From the NCBI RefSeq assembly GCF_002242685.1, contig NZ_NBIM01000004.1, positions 169,475-233,474 on the forward strand: a stretch of DNA of 64,000 bases, read 5' to 3'. Position 1 is the first letter of the stretch; each line of letters begins with the position of its first letter. Below, piece by piece: positions 33,117-42,306 of the stretch. The DNA is from Oceanimonas doudoroffii (lineage in GTDB: Bacteria; Pseudomonadota; Gammaproteobacteria; Enterobacterales; Aeromonadaceae). A program made the position numbers and the translations under genes. A model generated the notes under the pieces. It had not been told where the DNA came from. It worked only from the letters and a program-made list of their open reading frames with translations, and made no database searches.

Positions 33117-34601
33117 ATGGACACGGCAGTGCTGGTCTCTTTCGGACTCTATTTGCTGATGATGCTCGGCATCGGATTTTACTTCTATCGGGCCACTAAG
33201 AACCTGTCTGACTACATATTGGGCGGCCGTAACCTGCCCCCTAGCGTGGCGGCACTCAGTGCCGGCGCCTCGGACCTGAGCGGCTGGGCCCTGATGGGCC
33301 TGCCCGGCGCCATCTTCTCCCAGGGCCTGGGTCAGGCCTGGATCGCCATCTGGACCGTGATCGGCATCTACCTGAACTGGACCCTGATTGCCGAACGGCT
33401 GCGGGTGTTCACCGAGGCTGCCGGCAACGCCCTGACCCTACCCGACTACCTGGAAAGCCGTTTCGATGATCGCAACCGCATACTGCGTACCCTGTCGTCC
33501 CTGGTCATGCTGTTGTTCTTCACGTTTTATGTGTCGGCCGGCATGGTCGGCGGCGCCGTGCTGTTTGAAAGCCTGTTCGAGATCGACTACCACACAGCCC
33601 TGTGGGCCGGTGCCCTGATCATAGTCTCCTACACCTTTCTCGGCGGCTTTCTCGCCGCCTCCTGGACCGATCTGGTGCAGGGCATCATGATGGCCCTGGC
33701 GCTGCTGTCAGTAGCAGTGATGACCTGGCTCAACCTGCCCGTCGACACCAAGTTGCCGGCCCAGGCTCCCGCCATGAAGGGCTTCTGGGACGATATCAGC
33801 CTGATAGGCATGATTTCTCTGGCCGGCTGGGCCATCGGTTACTGCGGTCAGCCCCACGTGGTGGTGCGCTTTATGGCGGTACGCAAACGTGAAGACATCG
33901 CCGTGTCCCGTCGCATCGCCTTGGGCTGGTCCGTGATCACCATGGGCTCCGCGGTGGCGGTCGGCGTGTTCGGCTTTCAGTGGTTCGGCGGCAACCTGGA
34001 CAACAGCGAACGAGTGTTTCTCGATCTGGCCCATCTGATGCTTAACCCCTGGGTCGCCGGCTTCGTACTGGCCGGGGTGCTGGCCGCCATCATGAGCACC
34101 ATAGATTCCCAGTTGCTGGTCTGCTCCAGCGCCCTGTCCGAAGATCTGTACCGTGGCTTTATGCGGCCTCAAGCCAGCCAGCAGGAACTGGTCTGGGTTG
34201 GCCGACTGAGTGTAGCGGCGGTGGCCGTGATCGCCGGCATCATGGCTACGGATCGAGACAGCAGCATTCTGGAGCTGGTCGCCTACGCCTGGGGCGGTTT
34301 CGGTGCTGCCTTTGGCCCGGTCATTCTGCTGTCTTTGTTCTGGCGCAGCATGAGCCGCAACGGCGCCATCGCCGGCCTGCTCACCGGCGCCCTGGTGGTG
34401 GCCCTGTGGAAGCCGCTGAGCGGCGGCCCGGCCGGCATCTTCGACATCTTTGAGGTGGTTCCCGGCTTCTTCGCTTCACTGCTGGCCATAGTGGTGGTCA
34501 GCCGCCTGGGTGGCGCCGAACGCGAACAGCGCCGCTTTGACACCCTACTGCAGGCCCTGGGCAACCGTGCCACTCCGGCCGCCGTGACCACCAGCCACTA
34601 A
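33117..34601 (+). CDS. Sodium:solute symporter, PutP-like
   Basis: A 494-residue SSS-family transporter with about 13 helices. Family signatures are SDYILGGRNLPPSVAALSAGASDLSGWALMGLPGA (near TM2), GWAIGYCGQPHVVVRFMA, and VLAAIMSTIDSQLLVCSSALSEDLYRG with the sodium-site Ser/Thr residues. This is close to the proline transporter PutP, but the operon context (DUF1989, PxpABC) suggests another small amino or oxo acid such as 5-oxoproline. The start at 33117 was chosen for its GAGGT and because homologues begin there; the frame extends upstream to 33066. Confidence 0.85.
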   Translation: MDTAVLVSFGLYLLMMLGIGFYFYRATKNLSDYILGGRNLPPSVAALSAGASDLSGWALMGLPGAIFSQGLGQAWIAIWTVIGIYLNWTLIAERLRVFTEAAGNALTLPDYLESRFDDRNRILRTLSSLVMLLFFTFYVSAGMVGGAVLFESLFEIDYHTALWAGALIIVSYTFLGGFLAASWTDLVQGIMMALALLSVAVMTWLNLPVDTKLPAQAPAMKGFWDDISLIGMISLAGWAIGYCGQPHVVVRFMAVRKREDIAVSRRIALGWSVITMGSAVAVGVFGFQWFGGNLDNSERVFLDLAHLMLNPWVAGFVLAGVLAAIMSTIDSQLLVCSSALSEDLYRGFMRPQASQQELVWVGRLSVAAVAVIAGIMATDRDSSILELVAYAWGGFGAAFGPVILLSLFWRSMSRNGAIAGLLTGALVVALWKPLSGGPAGIFDIFEVVPGFFASLLAIVVVSRLGGAEREQRRFDTLLQALGNRATPAAVTTSH

Positions 34602-34627
34602 TTCATCATCAACAGGAGTCAGCCAAC

Positions 34628-35494
34628 ATGGCCAAAGTACCCGCAGCCTATCAGGCAACCAAGGGATCCATACTGGATGTGGATAAAGCCTTCTACGACC
34701 GGCTCACCGCCGCCAACACCGAGCGCACCCTGCTCGAAACGGTTACCGTACCGATGCGCGACGGCCAGGCCTGGGTGGTGCCCGCCGGTCACGTATTTCG
34801 CATCAAGGTGACCGAAGGCCCTCAGGTAGGGGATTTCAATATGTGGAACCTGCACAACCCTCGCGAGCGGATGTGGGCTTCGCGCACCCGCCAGCTGCAG
34901 CGTGCCCACGTCAGCACCTATGATCGGCTGTGGTCCACCCTGCCCTATCTGAGACCCATGGCTACCATCATCGACGACAGCCTGGCCGACTACGGTGTCG
35001 ACGAAGACGGCGGCCGAGTACATGACCTGCTGGGTACCCGCTGCGATCCCTATGTGAACCGCCTGCTCACCGGCGAGGACTTTGACTTCCACTGCCACTC
35101 CAACCTGGTACGGGCGGTACAGCCTTACGGCCTTACCGAACTGGACGTGCACGACGTGCTCAACGTGTTCCAGTGCACCGGCCTGAACGACGACGACCAG
35201 TACTTCATGAAGGCCTGTCCGGCCCAAAAGGGAGACTACCTGGAGTTCTTCGCCGAAATCGACCTGCTGTGCGCCATGTCCTGCTGCCCGGGCGGAGATC
35301 TGTCCATCGACCTGTGGGGACCGGAAGCACGCGACCCGCTGGAAACCTGTAACCCGCTGGACGTGGAGATCTATGCAGTCGAGCCCGCGTTGCTGGCGGA
35401 CTGGTCATCACCCCAACCTGCCCCCTACAAGGGCAACCATGGCATGCATCTGCAGCGGGTTGACTGGCCGGCGCTGAAAAAAGCCTGCTGCTAA
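34628..35494 (+). CDS. DUF1989 (urea carboxylase-associated) family protein
   Basis: A 288-residue soluble protein. DUF1989 features are [25 protein letters not shown] near the N-terminus, [12 protein letters not shown] with DFHCHSNL in the middle, and [22 protein letters not shown] near the C-terminus, giving a Cys/His set that could bind metal. DUF1989 pairs (UAAP1/2) accompany urea carboxylase and have been shown to be carboxyguanidine deiminase subunits (CgdAB). Here a single longer copy sits between a sodium symporter and pxpABC, 26 bases after the former. Function in this setting is unknown; an amidine or imide hydrolysis step is a guess. Confidence 0.75.
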   Translation: MAKVPAAYQATKGSILDVDKAFYDRLTAANTERTLLETVTVPMRDGQAWVVPAGHVFRIKVTEGPQVGDFNMWNLHNPRERMWASRTRQLQRAHVSTYDRLWSTLPYLRPMATIIDDSLADYGVDEDGGRVHDLLGTRCDPYVNRLLTGEDFDFHCHSNLVRAVQPYGLTELDVHDVLNVFQCTGLNDDDQYFMKACPAQKGDYLEFFAEIDLLCAMSCCPGGDLSIDLWGPEARDPLETCNPLDVEIYAVEPALLADWSSPQPAPYKGNHGMHLQRVDWPALKKACC

Positions 35495-35562
35495 GCGGGG
35501 TGCCCGGCCTGGCCGGGCACAGTAAGATAGGCAGAGTAACCATCACGGAGAGAGTGGCCGCC

Positions 35563-36309
35563 ATGCCAAAACTACTGCTGAATGCCGATATGGGGGAGAG
35601 CCTCGGCCCCTGGAAAATGGGAATGGACGAGGCGGTGATGCCCTTTGTCGATCTGGCCAACGTGGCCTGTGGCTTTCACGCCGCCGACCCGGACACCATG
35701 CGCCGTACCGTGCGCCTGGCCCTGAAGCATAAGGTGAACGTGGGCGCCCATCCCGCCTACCCGGATCTGGTAGGGTTTGGCCGCCGCTCCCTGGCCTGTT
35801 CTCCCACCGAAGTGGAAAACATGGTGCTCTACCAACTGGGGGCACTTAACGCCATCTGCCGGGCCGAGGGCACACAAGTGCATTACGTCAAACCCCACGG
35901 CGCCCTCTACAACGACATGATGCGTGATCACGACCGGCTGGCGGCGGTAATGCGCGCCGTGGCCGCCTTTGACGCCGGCCTGCCGCTGATGCTGATGGCC
36001 ACCGCCGACCCTCGTCCGGCCCGGGAGCTGGCCGACCAGCATGGTGTTACCCTCTGGTTTGAAGCCTTCGCCGACCGGGCCTACGACGCCGATGGCTTTC
36101 TGGTGCCGCGCAGTCAGGCCGGCGCCGTGCATCACGATGCCAAAGTGATCGTCGAGCAAGCCCGGCGCATTGCCCAGGGCGAAACACTGGTCGCCAGCGA
36201 CGGCAGCGCGCTGCGCCTCGTTGCCGATACCCTGTGCGTGCACGGCGACAACCCGGAGTCTATCGCCGCCATTCAGGCCATTCGCCAGGCACTGGAGTCG
36301 CTGTCGTGA
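35563..36309 (+). CDS. pxpA: 5-oxoprolinase subunit PxpA (LamB/YcsF family)
   Basis: A 248-residue protein. Motifs are [11 protein letters not shown] at the N-terminus, [27 protein letters not shown] and [13 protein letters not shown], the standard LamB/YcsF set with Asp/His active-site residues. PxpA works with PxpBC to open 5-oxoproline (pyroglutamate) to glutamate with ATP. I chose the ATG at 35563; a GTG at 35554 is also possible. It overlaps pxpB by four bases (GTGA). Confidence 0.85.
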   Translation: MPKLLLNADMGESLGPWKMGMDEAVMPFVDLANVACGFHAADPDTMRRTVRLALKHKVNVGAHPAYPDLVGFGRRSLACSPTEVENMVLYQLGALNAICRAEGTQVHYVKPHGALYNDMMRDHDRLAAVMRAVAAFDAGLPLMLMATADPRPARELADQHGVTLWFEAFADRAYDADGFLVPRSQAGAVHHDAKVIVEQARRIAQGETLVASDGSALRLVADTLCVHGDNPESIAAIQAIRQALESLS

Positions 36310-37016
36310 GTGCCCTGCCCCGGCTGGAGAATGCCGGCATGGACGCCTGGCTGGTGCGCCTGTTCGATCATATCGACGAGCGCAACATGGGCTGGATCAC
36401 CGCCCTGGTGCGTGCCTGCGAACAGGCCTTTGGCCCCCGGCTGATTGACCTCATTCCTTCATACACCACGGTGCTGGTGCAGTTCGATGCCCTGATCCTG
36501 GACCATGCCGAGGCTCGCCGCCTGCTGGCGGACATTCTGGCCCGGTTGCGTCCGGATCAGGATGAAGGAGAGGTCCCGATCAAGGAGCTGCCGGTGTGGT
36601 ATCACCCCAGCGTGGGCCCCGACATGGCCCGGCTGGAACAAAGCACCGGTCTGGATGCGACCCGGCTTATCGCCCTGCACAGTGAGCACACCTACCGAGT
36701 GTTTGCCCTTGGCTTCGCCCCCGGGTTTGCCTTTATGGGCTCGGTGCCGCCAGCGCTGGAACTGCCCCGGCTCGATACGCCGCGCCGGCGAGTGCCGGCG
36801 GGCAGCGTGGCCATTGCCGGCCGCCAGACTTCCGCCTACCCCCAGGCCTCACCCGGCGGCTGGAATTTGCTCGGCCGCACCAGCGCCCGCCTGTTCGATC
36901 CGGCCAGCGAAGCACTCAGCCTGCTGCAGGTGGGTGATCGGGTACGCTTTACCCCGGTCGGCAAGGCCGAATTCGAACGGCTGGGCGGCGACACCACCCC
37001 CATGGAGGAGCGTTAA
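36306..37016 (+). CDS. pxpB: 5-oxoprolinase subunit PxpB (KipI / allophanate hydrolase subunit 1-like)
   Basis: A 236-residue protein starting at a GTG that overlaps the pxpA stop. Family motifs include [13 protein letters not shown] and the C-terminal [50 protein letters not shown]. These belong to the carboxytransferase-like fold shared by KipI and the AHS1 domain of urea amidolyase. With PxpC it activates the oxoproline ring through ATP. It is followed without a gap by pxpC. Confidence 0.85.
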   Translation: MSALPRLENAGMDAWLVRLFDHIDERNMGWITALVRACEQAFGPRLIDLIPSYTTVLVQFDALILDHAEARRLLADILARLRPDQDEGEVPIKELPVWYHPSVGPDMARLEQSTGLDATRLIALHSEHTYRVFALGFAPGFAFMGSVPPALELPRLDTPRRRVPAGSVAIAGRQTSAYPQASPGGWNLLGRTSARLFDPASEALSLLQVGDRVRFTPVGKAEFERLGGDTTPMEER

Positions 37017-37937
37017 ATGAGCGCGGGATTCATCACCATCAACCGCCCCGGCCCCCTGACCACGGTGCAGGACGCCGGTCGCTTTGGCATACGCCGGCTG
37101 GGTATTACTCAGGGCGGCCCGGCCGATCTGCACGCCTGGGCCTGGGCCAACTGGCTGGTGGGCAATCCCTGGGGCAGTGCCGCCGTCGAGATCACCCTGG
37201 GCGGGCTGGAGCTGACTGCCGAGCATGACTGCCTGCTGGCACTGACCGGTGCCGACATGCAGGCCAGCCGCAACGGCGAGCCCCAGCCCGGCTGGCAATC
37301 CTTTACCCTCAAGGCCGGCCAGCGGCTCAGCCTGGACATGTGCCGGCAGGGTGTGCGCGGCTATCTGGCGGTGGCCGGCGGTTTCGTTGCCGAGCCGGTG
37401 CTGGGCAGCGCCGCCTGCGTGGTACGCGACGGCCTCGGTGGTCACAGAGGGGACGGCAGCAAGCTGGCCGAAGGGGACAGGCTGGCCTTCGCCGGCGGCG
37501 GTCAGGCCCGCCCCCTGCCGGTGAACGCACTGCCCGATTACGCCGAGCCCGTGGTGCTCGGACTGATCCCCGGCGCCCAGATTGCCGAATTTGACGGCGC
37601 CAGCCTGTTTGAGGCCTTTAACCGGCCCTGGCAGGTCGACACCCGGGCCGATCGCATGGGCGTGCGCCTGCTTGGCCCGACCCTGAAGTGCAAGCTGACC
37701 TCCATGGTGTCGGAAGGCATCAGCCTGGGAGCGGTGCAGGTGCCCCCCGACGGCCAGCCCATCGCACTGCTCAATGACCGACAAACCATTGGCGGCTACC
37801 CCCGCCTCGGCACCCTCAGCCCGCTGGCCTGTGCCCGCCTGGCCCAGTGCCCGCCGGGCAGCGAGCTGCGCCTGCGCGCCATCAGTCAGGAGCAGGCACT
37901 ACGCGACTACCGCCGTTTCCGCACCCGGTTCAACTGA
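37017..37937 (+). CDS. pxpC: 5-oxoprolinase subunit PxpC (KipA / biotin-dependent carboxyltransferase-like)
   Basis: A 306-residue AHS2-type protein. Motifs are RPGPLTTVQDAGRFGIRRLGITQGGPAD at the N-terminus, GYLAVAGGF in the middle and, near the C-terminus, EGISLGAVQVPPDGQPIALLNDRQTIGGYPRLG. Last gene of the operon; the ATG directly follows the pxpB stop. A hairpin and a further terminator lie downstream. Confidence 0.9.
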   Translation: MSAGFITINRPGPLTTVQDAGRFGIRRLGITQGGPADLHAWAWANWLVGNPWGSAAVEITLGGLELTAEHDCLLALTGADMQASRNGEPQPGWQSFTLKAGQRLSLDMCRQGVRGYLAVAGGFVAEPVLGSAACVVRDGLGGHRGDGSKLAEGDRLAFAGGGQARPLPVNALPDYAEPVVLGLIPGAQIAEFDGASLFEAFNRPWQVDTRADRMGVRLLGPTLKCKLTSMVSEGISLGAVQVPPDGQPIALLNDRQTIGGYPRLGTLSPLACARLAQCPPGSELRLRAISQEQALRDYRRFRTRFN

Positions 37938-37967
37938 ACGCTGTACTGGCCTGCAGATCTGGATCCC

Positions 37968-37994
37968 CACTCGGATCTTGCGGGGATCCGAGTG
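37968..37994. terminator. Hairpin downstream of pxpC
   Basis: A perfect 10-bp stem CACTCGGATC / GATCCGAGTG with a 7-base loop. An overlapping second pairing GGATCCCC / GGGGATCC uses the same bases, so the region can switch between two hairpins. It lacks a clean T-run, so it may stabilise the mRNA end rather than terminate. Confidence 0.5.
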
Positions 37995-38060
37995 CAAGGA
38001 TCCTTATTGCAGTGCAACATGAGATCCTCGATCTCGAAGGGTAGCCAGCCCGGCAACAAA

Positions 38061-38089
38061 AAAAAGCTCGCTTCCTAAGCGGGCTTTTT
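38061..38089. terminator. Terminator between pxpC and tmm
   Basis: An 11-bp stem AAAAAGCTCGC / GCGGGCTTTTT with one G-U pair and a 7-base loop. An outer CCCGGCA / TGCCGGG pairing extends it. It is suited to stop transcription from both sides, including tmm ending at 38106. Confidence 0.8.
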
Positions 38090-38105
38090 CCTGCCGGGCC
38101 AGGCC

Positions 38106-39488
38106 TCAGTCGACCTTGTCGAAACGCTTGTTCTCAATAAAGTCGAGGGACATAAAGCTTTCCAGCGAGTCGTCCTTGATCTCCAGCCAGCTGGCCGGCA
38201 GGCGGGTCGCCATGGTGCCGGTTACGGTAGAGCGATAGCACTGCTCGCGAAAGTTCATGATGCCGGCCTGCTTGTCCTGCTGCCACTCCTTGAGCAAGGC
38301 GGCCTGATCTTCCACCCTGAATTCGGGGTAGTCGGTGGGGCCGAGCAGATCGCGAATGTAGCTGGCCTGAAAGTCGATGGCGTCGCAGCAGCCACCCAGC
38401 CGCTCATGGCGATCCAGCCAGTGGGCCATGTCCTGGCGGCGCTCCTCCGCTTCCGGCAGGGTAATTTTGCCGAGGATCACATCGCGAGCATACCAGGCCT
38501 GGGCGTCGAACATGTTGAAGGTGAAATACTGATCCTGCATGCCCAGATAGATCATCTTCGGGTTGTGCTGGTAGAAAATACCCTTGTACAGGTTGTCCGG
38601 ATACAGGCAGTTATGGGTCTTGAGCCGCAGCGCGTCCGGCAGAAACGGAAAGTGAAACAGGTAGCCGGTGCACATGATGATGGCGTCAAACTCCTTGGTG
38701 GAGCCGTCGGCAAAATAGCCGGTGTTGCCATCGAAGTGGGCCAGCAGCGGCCGTTCTTCCATGCCCTCTGGCCAGTCAAAGCCCAGCGGGTTGCTGCGAT
38801 AGCTGATGGTCACCGATTTGGCGCCGTACTTGTAGCACTGGGAGCCGATGTCTTCCGCCGAGTAGCTGGCACCCACCAGCAGCACGTTCTTGTCCTTGAA
38901 TTCCAAGGCGTCACGGAAGTCATGGGCATGCAGCACTCGGCCCGGGAACTGCTCCACGCCTTCAAAGTAAGGCATGTTGGGGGTGGAGAAGTGGCCGGTG
39001 GCCACCACCACATAGTCGAATTCGTCGCTTTCCTGCTCACCGGTCTTGTGGTTCATCACGGTGACGGTGAACTTGCCGGTGCGGTCGTCATGGCTGACCC
39101 AACGCACCGGACACTCAAAACGGACGTATTTGGAAATGGCCTGCTTGTCGATACGACCCATGATGTAGTCTTTCAGCACGGCCCGCGGCGGGTAGGAAGG
39201 AATGGCCCGGCCAAAGTGCTCGTCAAAGGAATAGTCGGCAAACTCCAGACACTCTTTCGGGCCATTGGACCACAAATACCGATACATGCTGCCATGAACC
39301 GGCTCGCCGTTCTTATCCAGTCCCGTGCGCCATGTGTAGTTCCACATGCCGCCGATATCACTTTGCTTTTCAAAACAAACGATTTCCGGCAGGTTCTGCA
39401 CCCCTGCCCTGCGAGCCGCTTCAAACGCTCTCAACTGTGCCAGACCACTGGGTCCGGCGCCCAAAATCGCGATTTTTTGCTTGCTCAC
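38106..39488 (-). CDS. tmm: Trimethylamine monooxygenase (flavin-containing)
   Basis: A 460-residue class B flavin monooxygenase. It starts at a GTG with AAAGGAG seven bases upstream; an in-frame TTG at 39509 is less likely. It has the FAD motif GAGPSG at 10-15, the FMO signature FPGRVLHAHDF (F-x-G-x3-H-x3-F), and the NADPH motif GASYSAED. Long stretches (YTWRTGLDKNGEPVHGSMYR, GPKECLEFADYSFDEHFG, FNMFDAQAWYARDVI) match Tmm of Methylophaga and Roseobacters closely as I recall them. Tmm oxidises trimethylamine to TMAO with NADPH and O2. The carnitine monooxygenase genes 11 kb to the left would produce trimethylamine. No TMAO demethylase is in view. Confidence 0.9.
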   Translation of the reverse strand: MSKQKIAILGAGPSGLAQLRAFEAARRAGVQNLPEIVCFEKQSDIGGMWNYTWRTGLDKNGEPVHGSMYRYLWSNGPKECLEFADYSFDEHFGRAIPSYPPRAVLKDYIMGRIDKQAISKYVRFECPVRWVSHDDRTGKFTVTVMNHKTGEQESDEFDYVVVATGHFSTPNMPYFEGVEQFPGRVLHAHDFRDALEFKDKNVLLVGASYSAEDIGSQCYKYGAKSVTISYRSNPLGFDWPEGMEERPLLAHFDGNTGYFADGSTKEFDAIIMCTGYLFHFPFLPDALRLKTHNCLYPDNLYKGIFYQHNPKMIYLGMQDQYFTFNMFDAQAWYARDVILGKITLPEAEERRQDMAHWLDRHERLGGCCDAIDFQASYIRDLLGPTDYPEFRVEDQAALLKEWQQDKQAGIMNFREQCYRSTVTGTMATRLPASWLEIKDDSLESFMSLDFIENKRFDKVD

Positions 39489-39650
39489 ACGTGCACTCCT
39501 TTGTTGCAAAAACCTTGCAATACTAAAGGAATTTTTCGTTTTTTTACAAACAAATACGAATATATAGAGTAAAAGTACCCATCAACACGAAACAGTTGCA
39601 CACTAATTTTTTATGTTAACAGGCTGCGTGACACCGACATATCACCCGCG

Positions 39651-40268
39651 CTACTCACCCATATGGGAAATCAGCATGGCCGCCGCCGATCTCGGGCAGG
39701 GAGCGGCGCAGATGGCCGACACCAGCGCCACACCATGCACGCCAGTTTTTGAAACTTCGCGTAAATTGCCGGCATGAATACCACCAATGGCCACAATGGG
39801 ATGAGAACTTTGCGTCAGCGCCCGGCTCAGCCCATTCAACCCCCATTCCTTGATCAGGTTGGTTTTGGTGGGCGTGGCAAAGATGGCGCTCAGGCCCAGA
39901 TAATCCACCGGCAGTGATTCGGCTTCTAATAACTGGCCGTCGCTTTCCACCGACAGTCCCAACAGCCGATCCGGCCCCAGCAGGCGCCGGGCGTAAGCCG
40001 CGGGCATATCGGACTGTCCCAGGTGCACGCCGTCGGCGTTGACCGCCAGCGCCACGTCCACCCGGTCGTTGATGATCAGCGGCACACCGGTACCCCTGAG
40101 CACGTCTTGCACCGCCTCGGCCCGTTCGATAAAGGCGCGCACATCACCGTGTTTTTCCCGCACCTGCACCAGGGTCACGCCGCCGGCCACCGCTTCGCCG
40201 ACCACATGTTGCAGACGGTCAACGGAAAGCTGTTCGTCGGTAACCAGATATAAGCGATAGGGGTTCAT
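39651..40268 (-). CDS. thiE: Thiamine phosphate synthase ThiE (stand-alone)
   Basis: A 205-residue TIM-barrel enzyme. Motifs are [41 protein letters not shown], and [30 protein letters not shown]. It joins hydroxymethylpyrimidine diphosphate and hydroxyethylthiazole phosphate to thiamine phosphate. It overlaps thiM by four bases in a salvage operon. A second ThiE domain occurs at the end of ThiDE (45950-47458), so the activity is encoded twice in this window. Confidence 0.9.
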   Translation of the reverse strand: MNPYRLYLVTDEQLSVDRLQHVVGEAVAGGVTLVQVREKHGDVRAFIERAEAVQDVLRGTGVPLIINDRVDVALAVNADGVHLGQSDMPAAYARRLLGPDRLLGLSVESDGQLLEAESLPVDYLGLSAIFATPTKTNLIKEWGLNGLSRALTQSSHPIVAIGGIHAGNLREVSKTGVHGVALVSAICAAPCPRSAAAMLISHMGE

Positions 40269-41062
40269 GGGGTGTTCACCGCAATATTCAGGCGCTTGTC
40301 CAGGGTCTCGGCATCCAGACGGTAAAGGGTGTCGAGCAGATTCAGCTGCAGGCTGCCCGGGCCCGGCGACTGGCCGCCGGCCACCTCACCCGCAACCCCC
40401 ATCACCGCCGCCGCGGCCACCCCCGAGGCCTCGCCCACGGCGGCAAAGGCGCCGGTGAGCGCCGACAGGGTGCAGCCCATGCCGGTGACAAAGGGCATCA
40501 TGGTATTGCCATTACGCAGCCTGATTTCGCTTTTTTCATGAATAATGATGTCGGTTTCACCGGAGATCACCACACTGGCCTCATAATGATCCGCCAGGTA
40601 ATGCCCCGCCGCCAGCGCCGACTCCACCCTATCCAGGCCGTCCACCCCCCTGCCCTGTGACGAATCGCCGGCCAGGGCGATGATCTCGGAGGCATTGGCA
40701 CGAATAATCAGCCGCTCGGCCAGTGCAGCCAGCCGGCGTGAGGTATGGGTGCGCAGGCTGCTGGCACCGCAACCCACCGGATCCAGCACCACCGGCTTGC
40801 CGTGCCGGTTGGCCAGCTCCACCGCCAGCACCATGCGTTCAATCCAGCTGCTGTCCAGGGTGCCGATATTAATCACCACGGCGCCCACCAGGGGCACCAG
40901 CTCCGCCAGCTCTTCCCGGGAGTGGGCCATTATCGGCGAGGCCCCCAGCGCCAGCAGGCCGTTGGCGCTGTTGTTCATCACCACAAAATTAGTGATGTTC
41001 AGCACCAGCGGCTTTTGCACCCGCACCGCCTTGAGCGCGGTAATGATTTGTTTGGTGTTCAT
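40265..41062 (-). CDS. thiM: Hydroxyethylthiazole kinase ThiM
   Basis: A 265-residue ribokinase-fold enzyme. Motifs are [48 protein letters not shown] and [17 protein letters not shown] (anion hole and catalytic Cys region). It phosphorylates salvaged hydroxyethylthiazole for ThiE. Its gene follows the HPP protein gene on the same strand after 76 bases, in which a 10-bp inverted repeat lies; no TPP riboswitch is seen here. Confidence 0.9.
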   Translation of the reverse strand: MNTKQIITALKAVRVQKPLVLNITNFVVMNNSANGLLALGASPIMAHSREELAELVPLVGAVVINIGTLDSSWIERMVLAVELANRHGKPVVLDPVGCGASSLRTHTSRRLAALAERLIIRANASEIIALAGDSSQGRGVDGLDRVESALAAGHYLADHYEASVVISGETDIIIHEKSEIRLRNGNTMMPFVTGMGCTLSALTGAFAAVGEASGVAAAAVMGVAGEVAGGQSPGPGSLQLNLLDTLYRLDAETLDKRLNIAVNTP

Positions 41063-41078
41063 GGTGCCCCTTGCACAT

Positions 41079-41126
41079 GTTCATGTTTATGGCCAGATGC
41101 TACCGGATAGCACGTAAAACATGAAC
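41079..41126. repeat. Inverted repeat upstream of thiM
   Basis: GTTCATGTTT (41079-41088) and AAACATGAAC (41117-41126), perfect 10-bp arms with a 28-base spacer. As RNA it would form a hairpin just before the thiM start. It might be an attenuator or an operator. Confidence 0.5.
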
Positions 41127-41138
41127 GTTGCCCCGCAG

Positions 41139-41627
41139 TTACCAGCGCACGGGATAACGCCGGCCGGTGCTGCGGTGAAACACCAGGCCACCCAGGATGA
41201 TGATAACGGCCCCTAACGCCACCGGCGACCACAGAAAGTCCCAGCCCTGACCGCTCAGCATCACGATCAGCGGATTGGCACCCGCCGGCGGATGGGTGGT
41301 GTGGGTCAGCAGCATCAGGCTGACAGCCAGTCCCACCGCCAGCCCCAGTGACCAGGGCTGCACGCCGAGGCCGTTCAGCACGATCAGTCCCACCAGGGTG
41401 GTGAGCAGATGGCCGAAAAAAATGTTCCGGGGCTGGGCCAGGGGACTGTCGGGCAGGCCGAACAGAATCACCATGGTGGCGCCAAAAGGTGCCATCAGCC
41501 ACAGTCCGCTGGACTGCAGGCCATCCAGCCCGGCCAGGGTGGTGATGCACAACATGGCCCCCAATCCCGCCACCATGGCCGGATAACGCCCGATAAACCG
41601 AAAAAAACCGTTGTCGTTGCTGCTCAT
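41139..41627 (-). CDS. HPP family integral membrane protein
   Basis: A 162-residue protein with four membrane segments. It bears the defining HPP motif in TTHPPAGANPLIVM, plus APFGATMVILFGLPDSPLAQPRNIFFGHLLT, the second conserved block. Some HPP proteins in plastids and cyanobacteria transport nitrite; most bacterial ones are uncharacterised. It is divergent from a TetR gene with paired operators between them, so it is probably the repressor's main target. The thiME genes downstream on the same strand may be co-transcribed. Confidence 0.85.
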   Translation of the reverse strand: MSSNDNGFFRFIGRYPAMVAGLGAMLCITTLAGLDGLQSSGLWLMAPFGATMVILFGLPDSPLAQPRNIFFGHLLTTLVGLIVLNGLGVQPWSLGLAVGLAVSLMLLTHTTHPPAGANPLIVMLSGQGWDFLWSPVALGAVIIILGGLVFHRSTGRRYPVRW

Positions 41628-41648
41628 TGCTCTGTTCCTTGAATGAAA

Positions 41649-41695
41649 GTAGACCAGTCTGTCTACACCCGCTCAATGTAGACAGACTGGTCTAC
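41649..41695. promoter_or_regulatory. Paired TetR operators between the HPP and TetR genes
   Basis: Two 18-base elements, GTAGACCAGTCTGTCTAC (41649-41666) and its exact reverse complement (41678-41695), are separated by 11 bases. Each is itself an imperfect palindrome with arms GTAGAC and GTCTAC. The placement between divergent genes fits binding by the TetR protein encoded at 41731. Confidence 0.75.
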
Positions 41696-41730
41696 CCCTG
41701 TCAATATGTCATCAACAACGGGAGAACCAC

Positions 41731-42300
41731 ATGGATAAGCGCCAGCAGCTCGTAACCACCGCCTTTGACCTGTTCTACCGGCAGGGCATTCATGCCGTGG
41801 GCATCAATCAGATATTGCAGGAGTCGGGCATTGCCAAAAAAACCCTGTATCACCATTTTTCCGGCAAGGAGGCGCTGGTAGCCGCCGTGATTGCCTACCG
41901 GGATAGCGTGTTTCTGGAATGGTTAGAGGGGCGCCTGGAGCGGCGTGGGCCCGGCCCTGAGGGCGTGATTGAAGCCCTGTTCACGGCACTGGATGACTGG
42001 ATCAACGACAGAACAGTCGCCCTGACGGCATTTCATGGCTGCTTTTTTATCAATACCTGTGCCGAGTACGGCGATCCCGGCCATGAGCTGCACCGGCAGT
42101 GTGCCCGGCACAAAACAGCGGTCACGGGAATGCTGACATCCTGTTTATTGAAGGCGGGCCTGGAGGCGAGCGCCGCCAAGAAGCAGGCCCGAACCCTGAG
42201 CCTGCTGAAGGAAGGCGCCATCGTGCAGGCGCAGGTGCAGGGCGACAAGCAGGCCGCCCTGCAGGCCAGGGCACTCGCCCTGCGGCTGATGGCGACCTGA
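41731..42300 (+). CDS. TetR-family transcription regulator
   Basis: A 189-residue repressor with a TetR helix-turn-helix in residues about 5-50 (FDLFYRQGIHAVGINQILQESGIAKKTLYHHFSGKEAL). The C-terminal domain has FHGCFFINTCAEYGDPGHELH, with three Cys or His-rich positions like those of NemR/AcrR subgroups that sense electrophiles. It is divergent from the HPP membrane protein gene; paired operators lie between them. The ligand is unknown. Confidence 0.85.
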   Translation: MDKRQQLVTTAFDLFYRQGIHAVGINQILQESGIAKKTLYHHFSGKEALVAAVIAYRDSVFLEWLEGRLERRGPGPEGVIEALFTALDDWINDRTVALTAFHGCFFINTCAEYGDPGHELHRQCARHKTAVTGMLTSCLLKAGLEASAAKKQARTLSLLKEGAIVQAQVQGDKQAALQARALALRLMAT

Positions 42301-42306
42301 TTCGGC

